A model generated the notes under the pieces. It saw only the letters and a list, made by a program, of their open reading frames with translations. It searched no databases and was not told where the DNA came from. A stretch of DNA of 64,000 nucleotides, taken from Macrobrachium rosenbergii (Eukaryota > Arthropoda > Malacostraca > Decapoda > Palaemonidae). Every line of letters begins with the position of its first letter. The first letter of the stretch is position 1. The stretch spans positions 53,268,986-53,332,985 of the forward strand of contig NC_089781.1 in NCBI RefSeq assembly GCF_040412425.1, written 5' to 3'. Shown here in pieces: positions 21,432 through 30,939 of the stretch. The position numbers were made by a program, and so were the translations under genes.

Positions 21432-21495
21432 AATAACCCCCTGAGGGGAGGCAGTGCTACCTGTAGATAGAACTGCCTCCCCTCAGGTGGTTATT
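21432..21495. repeat. Perfect-stem hairpin of 23-bp arms
   Basis: AATAACCCCCTGAGGGGAG... at 21432-21454 pairs with ...CTCCCCTCAGGTGGTTATT at 21473-21495 around an 18-nt loop. It could be a transposon end junction or a cruciform-forming site. No matching sequence was seen elsewhere in the window. Confidence 0.75.
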
Positions 21496-21869
21496 GCTTG
21501 AGCCGTGAAGGAGTCTGCCCACCCTCTCTTCAAAGGATGGAGCTGCTGTTGGAGATGGTGCACCCCTACAGGTATCCTGCCCTCACTCTTATCTGATCTC
21601 ATACCAAGAAGACATCTTCCTTGGAGTACCTGTGAAAGTGAACATTCCAGGTAGCCCATCTTTTGCAGGATTCTGGGACAGCCTGATAGAGGAGAAACAT
21701 CTTGTGCAACTGCTCCTCCTGTTGAGTTTGTTGTTGTGTCTGCAGCTGCTTCAGCTTCACTGACTTCATTGAAGGAGGGGGATTCAGCTATTGTGGTAGT
21801 GCTTTCAGTTGCCTTCTTGATCAGTTCCTGCCTTGACCTTCCCTTTGATTGTTCCGACACAATACTCAA
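21483..21869 (-). other. Unrecognised 128-codon open frame
   Basis: It begins MSIVSEQSKGRSRQ and continues Thr/Ala/Glu-rich (EAAADTTTNSTGG) without stops. No domain is recognised. It overlaps the start of a DIRS terminal fragment at its N-terminus and the hairpin at its C-terminus, which argues against an intact host gene. It might be a chance frame. Confidence 0.2.
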
Positions 21870-22000
21870 ACCATCAGCCCTTTACATTAGGAATTACTTT
21901 CAGGGTAGGAGAGAATACCCGCCTGCCCGGATGTAAACATTCAAGTTTGCTTTCGGCCGTCATGCGTTGCAGATGTGGTTTTGGATCTCTTTGCCTGACT
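21848..22000 (+). repeat. Extra copy of DIRS A left terminal repeat
   Basis: It matches 22208-22400 in order: GTTCCGACACAATA, CAGCCCTTTACATTAGGAAT, CCGCCTGCCCGGATGTAAAC and GCTTTCGGCCGTC. An internal stretch present in the other copy (AAGCGGCCGTTGAACTTCAA...) is deleted. It is therefore a truncated or partial second DIRS A end immediately upstream of the main copy. Confidence 0.75.
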
Positions 22001-22207
22001 GTTGTTAAGTTCTTATTATCTCTGTGGGATCTTTCTGTATTTCTGTGTATATATTACATGTGTTTGATATTTATTAATACAAACCCACGATTTGTGATAA
22101 CCTTGCATAAGCTGTCGTTCCCCTGTGCTGTGTCTGGGGTTCAATGGCCAAGGGTGTATTTAGAGGAGAGTAACTGAGTGGTAATGATTCTCTTCCAGTA
22201 GCCCTTT

Positions 22208-22330
22208 ATTGTTCTGACACAATATACAAACCCTCGGTCCTTTACATTAGGGATTACTTTCAGGCGTAGGCTGGAAGCGGCCGTTGAACTTCAAACAAGG
22301 TGGTTAGGCAGTTAACTACTGTCCGGAAGG
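22208..22330 (+). repeat. Left inverted terminal repeat of DIRS A
   Basis: The segment from CCTCGGTCCTTTACATTAGG through GGCCGTTGAACTTCAAACAA is the reverse complement of 37235-37325. The outermost bases pair with 28848-28885. Confidence 0.85.
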
Positions 22331-22473
22331 CGGGAGTACCGCCTGCCCAGATGTAAACATTCCAATTTGCTTTCGGCCGTCGTAGCGCTCGGACGTTGTT
22401 CTTTGTTGCTCTCTGCCTGACAGCTATACTTCTACTTTTTGGTGGGAAATTCTTTCTTTTTTTTTCATTAGCA

Positions 22474-25400
22474 ATGGAGAAATCATCTAAACCCTCCTAT
22501 CCCCAGCTTGTGTGTCCCGGGGTAGGGGGTAAGAAATGCAATTCCTTTAGGTCTCAAGTCGACGTGGACCCACACGCCCTCTGTACATCTTGCAGGGGAC
22601 GTGTGTGTTCACGCGACGATCCCTTTAGTGAGTGTTGTTCGTGGTCCTCCGAGCAATGGGGCAAGTTCAAAGAGAGGAGACGTTACCGTCGTAAGCCTAC
22701 CAAGGAGTCGTCTGAGGGAAATACGCCCCCGACGACTCCATTGGTGGCGAATGTGTCGGGCTTGTTTCTCCCTCCCGGCGAACTTCCCCTGCTTGCTCCC
22801 TCTCCCTCGGGTGAGGACTCCCCCTCCCCTTCCTCTTACGTTTCATCGTTTGTGGAAGGGCGCGGGGGAGAGTTGGACCGCGACATCCTCTCTGAAATCT
22901 CTTCCCGTTCCGAAGGGGAGTTTTTTCCTCTGGAGCGAGTAGAGGCTTCGTGTACTGACCCAACTTTTGCTTCAGGTCCCGGACTGGATAGCCAGACACC
23001 GATACCAAGTTCATCCTGGCTGCACCTGGGCCTACCTGGCTCGTCACTGGAGGGATTGGCTCCCTTGCCCCCTGCTCCAGTCACGACCCACTCGGCAATG
23101 ACAGTCACTACTACATCTGTTACCATTTCGAGGTTTGCCCAGATACCGGTGTCAGTTGCATTGCATCTGGACACCCAAGTGTCGGTGTCACCTGCGGTGC
23201 AACACGCTGTTCCGCTGCCTCCCGGCTTCCTGGCTCCTTTCATGCGTGCTGGCCCAGCCTACGTGGTGACGTCATCATACCCTTATGTGACTGTTGCTGA
23301 CCCTGGCCTGTCTACGACTGCTGTTCCTCGTCTGACTTTCCAGCCCGGCCCTTCGTCTGTTCCCGTCCCCATCCCATCGACCCTTGCGCAGCCCAACTTG
23401 AATCTCTGTGCGGGAGGGGCGGCGCGCGGCTCTCTCTACCCAGGTAAATGCTGGCTCGAGCTCCGCGGTCTCTGCCCGGGATGTGCCTTCTGCTGCAGCC
23501 CCTCCTGCTGTTCCTGAGTCTGCGGCCTCGCTTTCCTGCCCTGGGGACTTGACAGCGTTCCTGAAGCAGATGGTGAAGAAGAAGAGGTCTAGGAAGGTGT
23601 CGTCATCTTCATCTTCATCTTCTTCATCATCGTCGTCTTTGTCTGCTGCTTCTTCCGCTTCTCCTTCCGAGGCTTCACAGCCGAAGAAGAAGTAGTCTGC
23701 CTCTCACCCCCCTAAGAAATCTCGCACCGAGGCTTTTAAGGGTCTGCCTCCTTCCACAGGGAAGGCAGTGGGATCTCTCGTCGGGTCTTCCCGATCCTCG
23801 GATCAGGGAACTGCTGCCCCGGCCTCCGGGCCAGGGGCACTGGGAGCCAAGGGCGTGCAGACCAAGGTCAGCACTCCCCCCCATCCCGCTGCGCCTAAGA
23901 AACTAACTGCATTTAAGGCCAGCGAGTCCGCGTCGGACACTTGTTCGCGAGTTGCTCCGAGTACCCGGGTCCCCAAGGAGACCTGGGTACCCCAGTCTGA
24001 TACAGGAGAAACTTCTCGCCGTACAGACCAGGGCGTGGGGCGAGAGAAAGAGCCGGGGCATGCAGGTGCTCCGTCTCTTCCTGCTGGCACTCCTGCAGGT
24101 GCCAAGTCAGGTTCCCGGGATAGTGCTTCAGCCCTGCGGAGCCGAACGCAAGGAGAGGTAGGGAAGAAGTCCCCTACTCAGTCTTCCCGAGAGGCTCCGG
24201 CCTCGAAGAAGACTGGGGCGCGTCCAGAGGACAGCGCAAGCTCGCGCCAGTCAGCCGCGCGTTCGACTCCTCCCAGTCTGCGCGGCCAGCCTGGCTCGGG
24301 GGAGGCGAGTGCGCGGCTCGGCTCTCGCGAGCCGCTCCGCTCTCCTCGGGAGATTGCTTCACCAGCGGTCTCCTCGACCCGGGGGCTCGTCATCACCGCG
24401 GGTTGGTGACCGCTCTCAGCCCACTGGCTCTGCTGGTTCTGCCAGTAAAGCCTGTGGGAGCGCCCGATCTTCCTCACCTGTCCCTTCCGCCCCTTTGGTT
24501 TCTTCCAGGGGGCGCGAGTCGGAGAGGAGGAGCTCTAGGGAGTGTTCTCCTCAGAGTTCTACTGCCTGGGGGTACGCACCTGGCTCGGTTCTTGGCTCGA
24601 CCAGGTCCTATGCCCGTGTAGTTCAGGAAGATCCATGGGGGTCTGCCGAGGTTCTCCCTCCTGCGGGGAGAGTAGTTCGGGAGGACCGCACTCTGGAAGG
24701 ACTCGAGGGTCCTCTGCCCCAGGATGCGGACACCCCCGAAATACAGAGGACTTTTGCGGAGGTTATCGCGCTGATTCGGGGAAGGGACCACAGCCTCGTC
24801 TGTGGATCGTCCATCGAGCCTCGAATCCTTCTGGGGACCCAAGAAGGAACCCAAGGCTACGGTGGGGCTGCCGTGGTCCACGCTTGCCGAGGGGGTACTC
24901 GACCAGGTGAACAGTCTTGTGTCTGGGCAAGACAGTTCGCTTCGTTCGAGCCACTCGGACAAGCTTCTTCCTCCTCCTCTGCCTCATCAGAAGCGTTTCT
25001 ACGCTACAGTGGAAGGGGCGTTGCTGACCAAACAGGTTGACCCCCGACCTGATGCATTTGGATCCGGGTCTGTCGTTGCAGCAATTGACTGCAGAGAGCA
25101 TATCCCTTTCTCAGCAAGAAGCTGCATCCCTGGAAGCCACCGCCATGGCGGCCTTCCAAGCAGTCTCCTGGCTCAATCTGTGGTCATTCACAGTATCGAA
25201 GGTAGCTGCTTCCTCAGGCGCTATTGTACCTGGGGAGGACTCCGCCTTTGGGAGACTGTGCCAGTCTGGGGTAGGGCTATTTCCTACCTCGCCCACCAGA
25301 CTGCAAACCTCGTGCTAAAGCGAAGGGATGACGTTCTCTCTCGCTTTACCAGGTCCGTAGGTCCCGAGTCAGCTATCGCCCTTCGGAATGGACCGTTGCT

Positions 25401-25710
25401 GGGTTCCTCGTCTCTCTTCCCTAGAGAGTTGGTGGACGCCGCGGTGGACAAGCGCCGTGCCGATGACAGCGACCGGCTTGTTCACCAGGCAGTGGCCAAG
25501 ACCTCTGGGTCTTTGCACCCCACTGCGGCCAGGTCTTCAGGCCAGGCTGGTACTTCCTCAGCCCCTAAGAAGTCCCAGTCTTCGAAGGGGTCCCGGGGAA
25601 ACACCCAGCCTTCTTCTGCCTCGAGAAGGGGGGGTCCTTCCTGCCCTTTTCAGCCCACTTTCCAAGCCGGTAAAGGGGGCAAGGGTAAGAAGAAGAAGGG
25701 GAAACGCTAG
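22474..25710 (+). pseudogene. ORF1 (gag-like) of DIRS A, frameshifted
   Basis: It starts MEKSSKPSYPQLVCPG and has a Cys/His-rich N-terminal module (C..GGKKC, DPHALCTSCRGRVC, CSECCSW), the usual ORF1 signature of this group. A long Ser/Pro-rich and Ser-run region (about 23600-24600) follows, with Arg/Ser-rich stretches. The conserved C-terminal part contains LAEGVLDQVNSL near 24890-24920, SLSQQEAASLEATAMAAF and FTRSVGPESAIALRNGPLLGSSSLFP. It ends in a basic tail, KGGKGKKKKGKR. It is read in at least four frame segments (breaks near 23420, 23690, 24400 and 25070). ORF1 proteins are thought to package the RNA. Confidence 0.75.
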
Positions 25711-25802
25711 GGGCGGCGTTCCCCCCCATAAGCTGCCGAAGGGGGGGGTGCCTGTCGAGCCATTGGGCAACTTGGCAGCGACACGGAGCTGAGACCTGGA
25801 TA

Positions 25803-27388
25803 GTGGATGTCCTTTGGGAGGGATATCTACTACCCTTCGAGTCTCGGCCTCCCCTCACCTACTCTCCGGTCCATCTCCAAACATATCTTCCAGGTTTGTC
25901 GAAGGACATCACACTACAGCAAGAAGTGCAAGCCATGCTGAGCAAGGGTGCTGTAGAAGTCGTGTTGGACCAGTCTCCAAGCTTTTACAGCCGCGTCTTT
26001 CTCGTTGAGAAAGCCTTAGGGGGATGGAGACCGGGCATAGACCTCTCTCCCTTGAACCGTTTCGTTCACCAGACTCGGTTCATGATGGAAACAGCGCAAA
26101 CTGTGCTGGCCTCCATCAGGGAGAACGACTTCATGCTTACGGTGGACTTGAAGGATGCATATTTCCAGAAACCCATCCATCCGTCCTCTCGCAAGGACCT
26201 CCGCTTTGTCCTCGGGGAGTCGGTCTTCCAATTCAGGGCGCTTTGCTTCGGGCTCTTGACCGCTCCCCAGGTGTTCACAAGAGTATTCTCTCTCGTGTCA
26301 GCTTGGACCCACTTGCACGGGATACGTCTTCTGAGGTATCTCGACGACTGGCTAGTCCTGAGCTACAGGACGGGGATCGTCTCCTCGAGTTTTGCTGGGA
26401 TCTAGGGATCATGGTAAATCTGGAGAAGTCAGATCTTACCTCCAAGCAGAGGACAAAGTACCTGGGCATGCTGATAGATACGGTGGCAGTGAAAGTCTTT
26501 CCCTCGGACTCTCGTATCAGCAAGTTCAGGCAGGCAGCACAGCTATTCCTGTCACGGCAGGAGCAACCAGCTCGGCAATGGCAAGTCGTCATCGGTCACC
26601 TGTCATCTTTGGAGAAACTAGTACCTCACGGGCGTCTTCACCTGCGGTCTCTCCAGTGGAGACTAAAGGAGTATTGGTCCCAGTCCCAAGACCCCCTGTC
26701 CTTCCTCATTCCTCTTTCCGAGGAGGTGAGAAAGGACCTTCACTGTTGGTTAGACGACAGGAACCTCTTGATAGGAGTATCCTTGCATACTCCCCCTCCG
26801 GACATGCTTCTGTTCTCGGACGCATTGACCGAGGGATGGGGCGCACACCTGGAGGAGTTGCTGACTTCAGGAGTGTGGCACTGAGACGACGAGCACCTTC
26901 ACATCAACATCCTAGAACTCAAGGCAGCCTTCCTGGCCCTCCAAGAGTTCTGGGATCGAGTGATGGGACACTCCGTGGTACTGATGAGCGACAATACCAT
27001 GGTAGTGGCATACGTCAACAAGCAGGGCCTACTGGTGTCCCACCAGCTTCATCAGTTGACGATGCAGGTGCACAAGTGGGCCGTGGCTCACTCGGTAGAG
27101 CTGTCAGCCAGGTACATTCCAGGCAAGAGGAATGTCGTGGCAGACAAGCTCAGCCGCCAGAGCCAGGTGGTAGGGACCGAATGGCCCCTTCATCAGGAAG
27201 TAGCGGAAAGGCTGTTCAACCTGTGGGGGCGTCCAGCCATCGATCTGTTCACCACCCAGCACAACAGAAAGCTCCAGGTCTTCTGTTCTGTCATGCTGGA
27301 CCCACGGGCCACTGCGGAGGACGCGTTCCAACACCCATGGGACAATCTCGACGCTTACGCCTTTCCCCCATTCTGTCTGATTCGCTGA
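25803..27388 (+). pseudogene. RT and RNase H of DIRS A
   Basis: RT blocks in order: VFLVEKALGGWRPGIDLSPLN, MLTVDLKDAYF (catalytic Asp), FQFRALCFGLLTAPQVF, and LLRYLDDWLVL (YLDD catalytic pair). A frameshift near 26370 moves the reading to IMVNLEKSDL and the thumb. RNase H begins with MLLFSDALTEGWGAHL; a TGA at 26882 interrupts it. It resumes with INILELKAAFLAL, VVLMSDNTMVVAYVNKQG and YIPGKRNVVADKLSR. The conserved trailing block NLWGRPAIDLFTTQHNRKL (the DIRS region after RNase H, often compared with a methyltransferase) ends at FPPFCLIR. One shift and one stop kill it. Confidence 0.88.
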
Positions 27389-27599
27389 GTGATCAGCTGA
27401 GTGATGATCACCCCGAATCTCAGAATGACTGGTGGCACCCAAATGGCCCCAGGCCGTTTGGTACCCGGACCTGCTAGCTCTCCTCTCCGAGGCACCGAGA
27501 GAGATCCCCCCCTGGCCCACCCTTCTGCGTCAACCTCACGCAGAGCGGCTCCACCTGGCAGTGCATTCCCTCTGTCTTCACTGCTGGAGGTTATCCACC

Positions 27600-28299
27600 A
27601 TCTCTTGGGAGTGAGAGGCTTTTTGCGCCGCGCAGCAACAGAGATGGCAGGGAAAGTGGTCCGTCTTCTGTGGTTGGTGTCATCGAAGGGGTATCTCTCC
27701 GGTCGGAGCTACTGTTCAGCATGTCGCGGACTTCCTCGTTGGCGAGCTTCACGGACTTTCCTTTGATGTTAAACACTCGAGGGGATGGGGATCAGTTACG
27801 CTTGATTTCATCCCGGATTTCATAGCGAAGACTCAGAACCCTTCGGTCCCTGACACACGGTTCGAGTCCTTCACGATCCCCTCCCTAGAGGACTTTGTAG
27901 GTAATGAACCAGACGAGATGCTACTGTGTCCTGTTAGAGTGCTGCGGTGCTATCTGAAGAGGACTCGGCACCTCCGGCCTGAGTGTCGACGACTTTGTTA
28001 GCACTGGCTCGACCAAGAAAGAAGTGTCCAAGAACACCATCTCTTTCTGGCTTCGTGAGACAATAAGGAGAGCGTACTCTGCTGCAGGAGAAGACGACAC
28101 CGGTACACTTCGTCTGAGAGCTCACGAGGTCCGCAGCATTGGTCCGTCCCTCGCATTCCGGAAGAATATGTCGGTATCACAGGTGCTGAAGGCGGGTGTG
28201 TGGTCCCAGCAGGCTTCCTTCACCTCCTTCTACCTCCAGGATGTTGCATACAAGTCCTTGGACACTTTTTCCTTGGGTCCTGTGGTGGCTGCTCAATAA
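27600..28299 (+). pseudogene. Tyrosine recombinase of DIRS A, internally deleted
   Basis: The C-terminal catalytic part (28024-28299) has AHEVRS (H and R of the HxxR box), W in AGVWSQ and the nucleophile candidate in SFYLQDV, 10 residues after the W. The middle (27735-28000) reads GELHGLSFDV, SRGWGSVTLDFIPDFIAKTQ and LLCPVRVLRCYL. Immediately before GELHG, the frame jumps from an N-terminal segment (HVADFLV). The block expected there, which carries the first catalytic Arg (SAKR in DIRS B1), is missing. A stop follows RRLC near 28000. Confidence 0.78.
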
Positions 28300-28847
28300 G
28301 TTGTGTAGCTTATCCAGCTCCTCTAACAGGACAGGTTGCATCTCGCCTATGTTGTACGGTTGTGATTGGGAGCATGAATGTTGAGTGACTGGCCTCTCTT
28401 CTTTCTCCCCATCCTGGCTCTCTTCCCACGGGCAGGGAGCGGACGTGCCGTTACAAGCTGGACCGGGCGATCGAGGCAGGTAAGCACATAATGGGAGCTC
28501 CTGTTCTATTTCTGTTCAGATTAATAGAAGCAACCCCACTCCTTCCTCTTGCAAGGGGAGGAAGGAGACCATGACTATGAGACAAACCCAATGCTTGTAT
28601 TTGCCTTATTGTCATCTGACGTCAAATTCTTCCTAGCCTACTTTGCATGAACTGATGTCTCCTCTTTCATGCAAAGGGACCCAGAAGTCTGACAACTAAT
28701 CCTGCGTTTCTTACAACCCGATCTTTTGTCAGAGGCAGTTTTTTCCCTTCCTCGCTCTCACGACCAAGAAGGGAAGACAAGGTGGTGAACTCCAGTCAGT
28801 TCAGAGAGACTTTATCAGATTCCTCCTTCCAATCAGTGAGTCTCCTA
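28300..28847 (+). other. 3' untranslated region of DIRS A
   Basis: Noncoding DNA between the recombinase stop and the internal complementary region. A short inverted pair TTCATGCAAAG / CTTTGCATGAA lies at about 28645-28680. Confidence 0.6.
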
Positions 28848-28912
28848 ATGTAAAGGACCGAGGTTTTGTATATTGTGTCGGAACAAATAACAATTTTTAA
28901 AAGTAAATTGTA
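28848..28912 (+). repeat. Internal complementary region of DIRS A, left half
   Basis: CCTAATGTAAAGGACCGAGG...TTGTATATTGTGTCGGAAC is the reverse complement of the left end at 22210-22255. AACAATTTTTAAAAGTAAATTGTA is the reverse complement of 37366-37392 at the extreme right end. The other half (TTCCTAACTATACAAACCCGAGG) is found at 37099-37125, on the far side of DIRS B1. Together they make the complement-of-both-ends junction that defines a DIRS internal complementary region. Confidence 0.8.
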
Positions 28913-29344
28913 TTTTTGTACATGCAACTTACCCGTCAGATATATACTTAGCTATACAGGTAGTCTGACTTTGCACGGCATTAGGTTCTGACAGAGCGGT
29001 TCGATCTCGATCGTAAGTCGACCAACCACATATGTACATGTATTCTGTACCTACCAGTATATTATCCATCATATCTCTAAGTATGACTAGCCTACATATA
29101 CATTTTATATTATCCAAAAAATGTGCATGTATAGTACCCCTATTTTTACGTTTAGCATGAAATCTTATCATGCTTGAACTCCTTGATTAATACTTACTTT
29201 TATTACTGTATTTAACATTTTTATTGTAGGCATTCAAACCATCTGTCTGGTCTGTTTACATTTTCTTATCCGCCATTTGCATTGCCAATTCCACATGACG
29301 TATTATTTACTTTTGTTTATTTATAGGTTTGAATTAAATACATA

Positions 29345-30380
29345 CCGTATTTGCGTATAAGATGCACTTTTTAACAAAAAAATGGCCTAAAAATCCCCTG
29401 CTTCCTATGTACATAATGTAGGCTCAAAATTTAAGCAATTTTGGCCGAAATTATACGTTGTCCACGTAGATGTTGTAGCCTAGTGTAAAATTCGGTGTTA
29501 TCCTAATAACCTATTAAAAAACAAAGTTTATTATAATTATTTATCATTATCACACTTACCATTAATTACTACTGCTAGTATTATAATCAATATCTACGTT
29601 GTTATTATCGATATTTTCATTAAAATGTTAATATCATTATAAATGCGTCTACAGCGGATCGCCATTCCACATTTATAGATATAAACAGTGCGTGTGCTGC
29701 CACCTATTGGTGATTAGGAATAACAAGGCCGTTCAGTTGGTAGTTGGCAATTCCTGCTAACATTCTCTGTCACGCATAACAACATGGCTTCGATCAATTG
29801 GTGGTTGACAATTCCTGCTACCATTCTCTTTAGGCATAATAACAAGGCTTCGTTGAGTCGTGAATTCGTGCTAGCATTCTCTTTTAAGAATAATAACATG
29901 GCTTTGTTCAATTGCTCACGAGACTCGAGGTTACATAGAAACATTTTTATTTATTGAATTTTTACCCCTTGATTGCATACTTTTATAATATATAATGGAT
30001 ATATATAACATATATTACTGTAGGTAACATCTTTATTAATGTTTTGTTGATTCTGGCAGTAAGAAACAATGTTTACAAATGAATGTGTTTGCGATCTATT
30101 GGTTGAGGTAGCTTTCAGCAGCAGGACGAAACATTCGATCGTAGTAAATGGCTGATTGTATAATACATATTTTGATAAATATAAATATGGTAAATAACTT
30201 CTTTATTAATGTTTTTGTTGATGATGTTGGTAAGAAACAATATGCATATGATAACCTAATACTACAGTTTTTACTTACCAAAATCATATGAGCATAGGCT
30301 AGAAACCTTTTCCCTCAGTGTCCTGCTGAGATTGGGGTGCGTCCTATGCAGACATGCGTATTATAAGCCATCAAATACGG
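29345..30380 (+). mobile_element. Nested TA-flanked TIR element (CCGTATTTG ends)
   Basis: Left end CCGTATTTGCGTATAAGATG and right end ...TTATAAGCCATCAAATACGG, each flanked by TA (29343-29344, 30381-30382). The GTATAAGATGCAC / GTATTATAAGCC text is typical of widespread Tc/mariner-like MITEs. No open frame of note. The inverted relative inside 48389-50070 shows degraded versions of both ends (about 48648 and 49725). Confidence 0.65.
29725..29935. repeat. Tandem repeat, three units of about 60 bp
   Basis: Units carry AATTCCTGCTA(A/C)CATTCTCT followed by ATAA(C)AAC(A/AA)TGGCTTCG and related text. The minus frame across them encodes an imperfect repeat (EALLLCLK, EAMLLCVTEN), but I do not regard it as a gene. 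An inverted counterpart is at 49105-49320. Confidence 0.7.
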
Positions 30381-30641
30381 TAATTTGTTATTACATTTAT
30401 TTGCAAAAATAGAAATACAAAATACATTACAAAAATATGAATCTTTTACCATTTTCGAACGACACAAACACACAATGCTGCAAAGCTGAGCATCTCTCGG
30501 ATATGAGCGCTGCGGTAGCGGGAAAAGTATTTGCTGGCGCTCGTATTTTAGCAAAATATATAAAATTAAATATTATATATTATTATATTGTCGTAGCCGT
30601 CGTAAAGTCGGTCAGTCTAACCGTAAGTCGGCGACTACCTG

Positions 30642-30800
30642 TAGTCTCCGACGTTCCCGACAGAATTTCAAATCTCGCGGCACACGCGGCAGGTAGGTCA
30701 GGTGATCTACCTTACCCGCCGCTGGGTGGCGGGAATAGGAACCATTCCCGTTTTCTAATCAGATTTTCTCTGTCGCTGGTTCCGGCAACATCCGTTGTTG
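30642..30800 (+). repeat. Left ITR of DIRS B1 (inner part)
   Basis: TAGTCTCCGACGTTCCCGAC through AATCAGATTTTCTC is the reverse complement of 36900-37035. The outer part (28913-28956) lies on the far side of the DNA transposon. Confidence 0.85.
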
Positions 30801-30939
30801 GTTCCTCCTGCTTTGATTTTCTTTCTCACTTGCTGAGGATCTTTTTGGATGGATTTTGGTGACGTATTGGATCTTTGGCTTGGCATACGCTATTGTGGAC
30901 CGTTTTTTGGATTTGCTTTTTGGATTTTTCTATCAAGAT

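Larger units (their letters stand above)
28957..30641 (+). mobile_element. 1.7-kb TA-target DNA transposon with CAGGTAGTC ends
   Basis: The ends are CAGGTAGTC... and ...GACTACCTG, flanked by TA (28955-28956 and 30642-30643). The empty site AGCTATAGTCTCC is seen intact in DIRS B2 (50121) and in the right ITRs, so the boundaries are firm. No transposase is recognisable, so it is non-autonomous. It contains a nested TIR element (29345-30380) and 60-bp tandem repeats. An inverted, end-damaged copy lies at 48389-50070. The TIRs beyond the first 9 bases are weak. Confidence 0.82.

Noticed and set aside
22697..23243. Minus-strand frames of 116-135 codons opposite DIRS A ORF1
   Set aside because: They arise from the high GC and Ser/Pro coding on the plus strand. 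No motif.
29714..29944. 76-codon minus frame with internal peptide repeats
   Set aside because: It simply translates the 60-bp tandem repeat in a MITE. The inverted copy at 49105-49320 has different stops.
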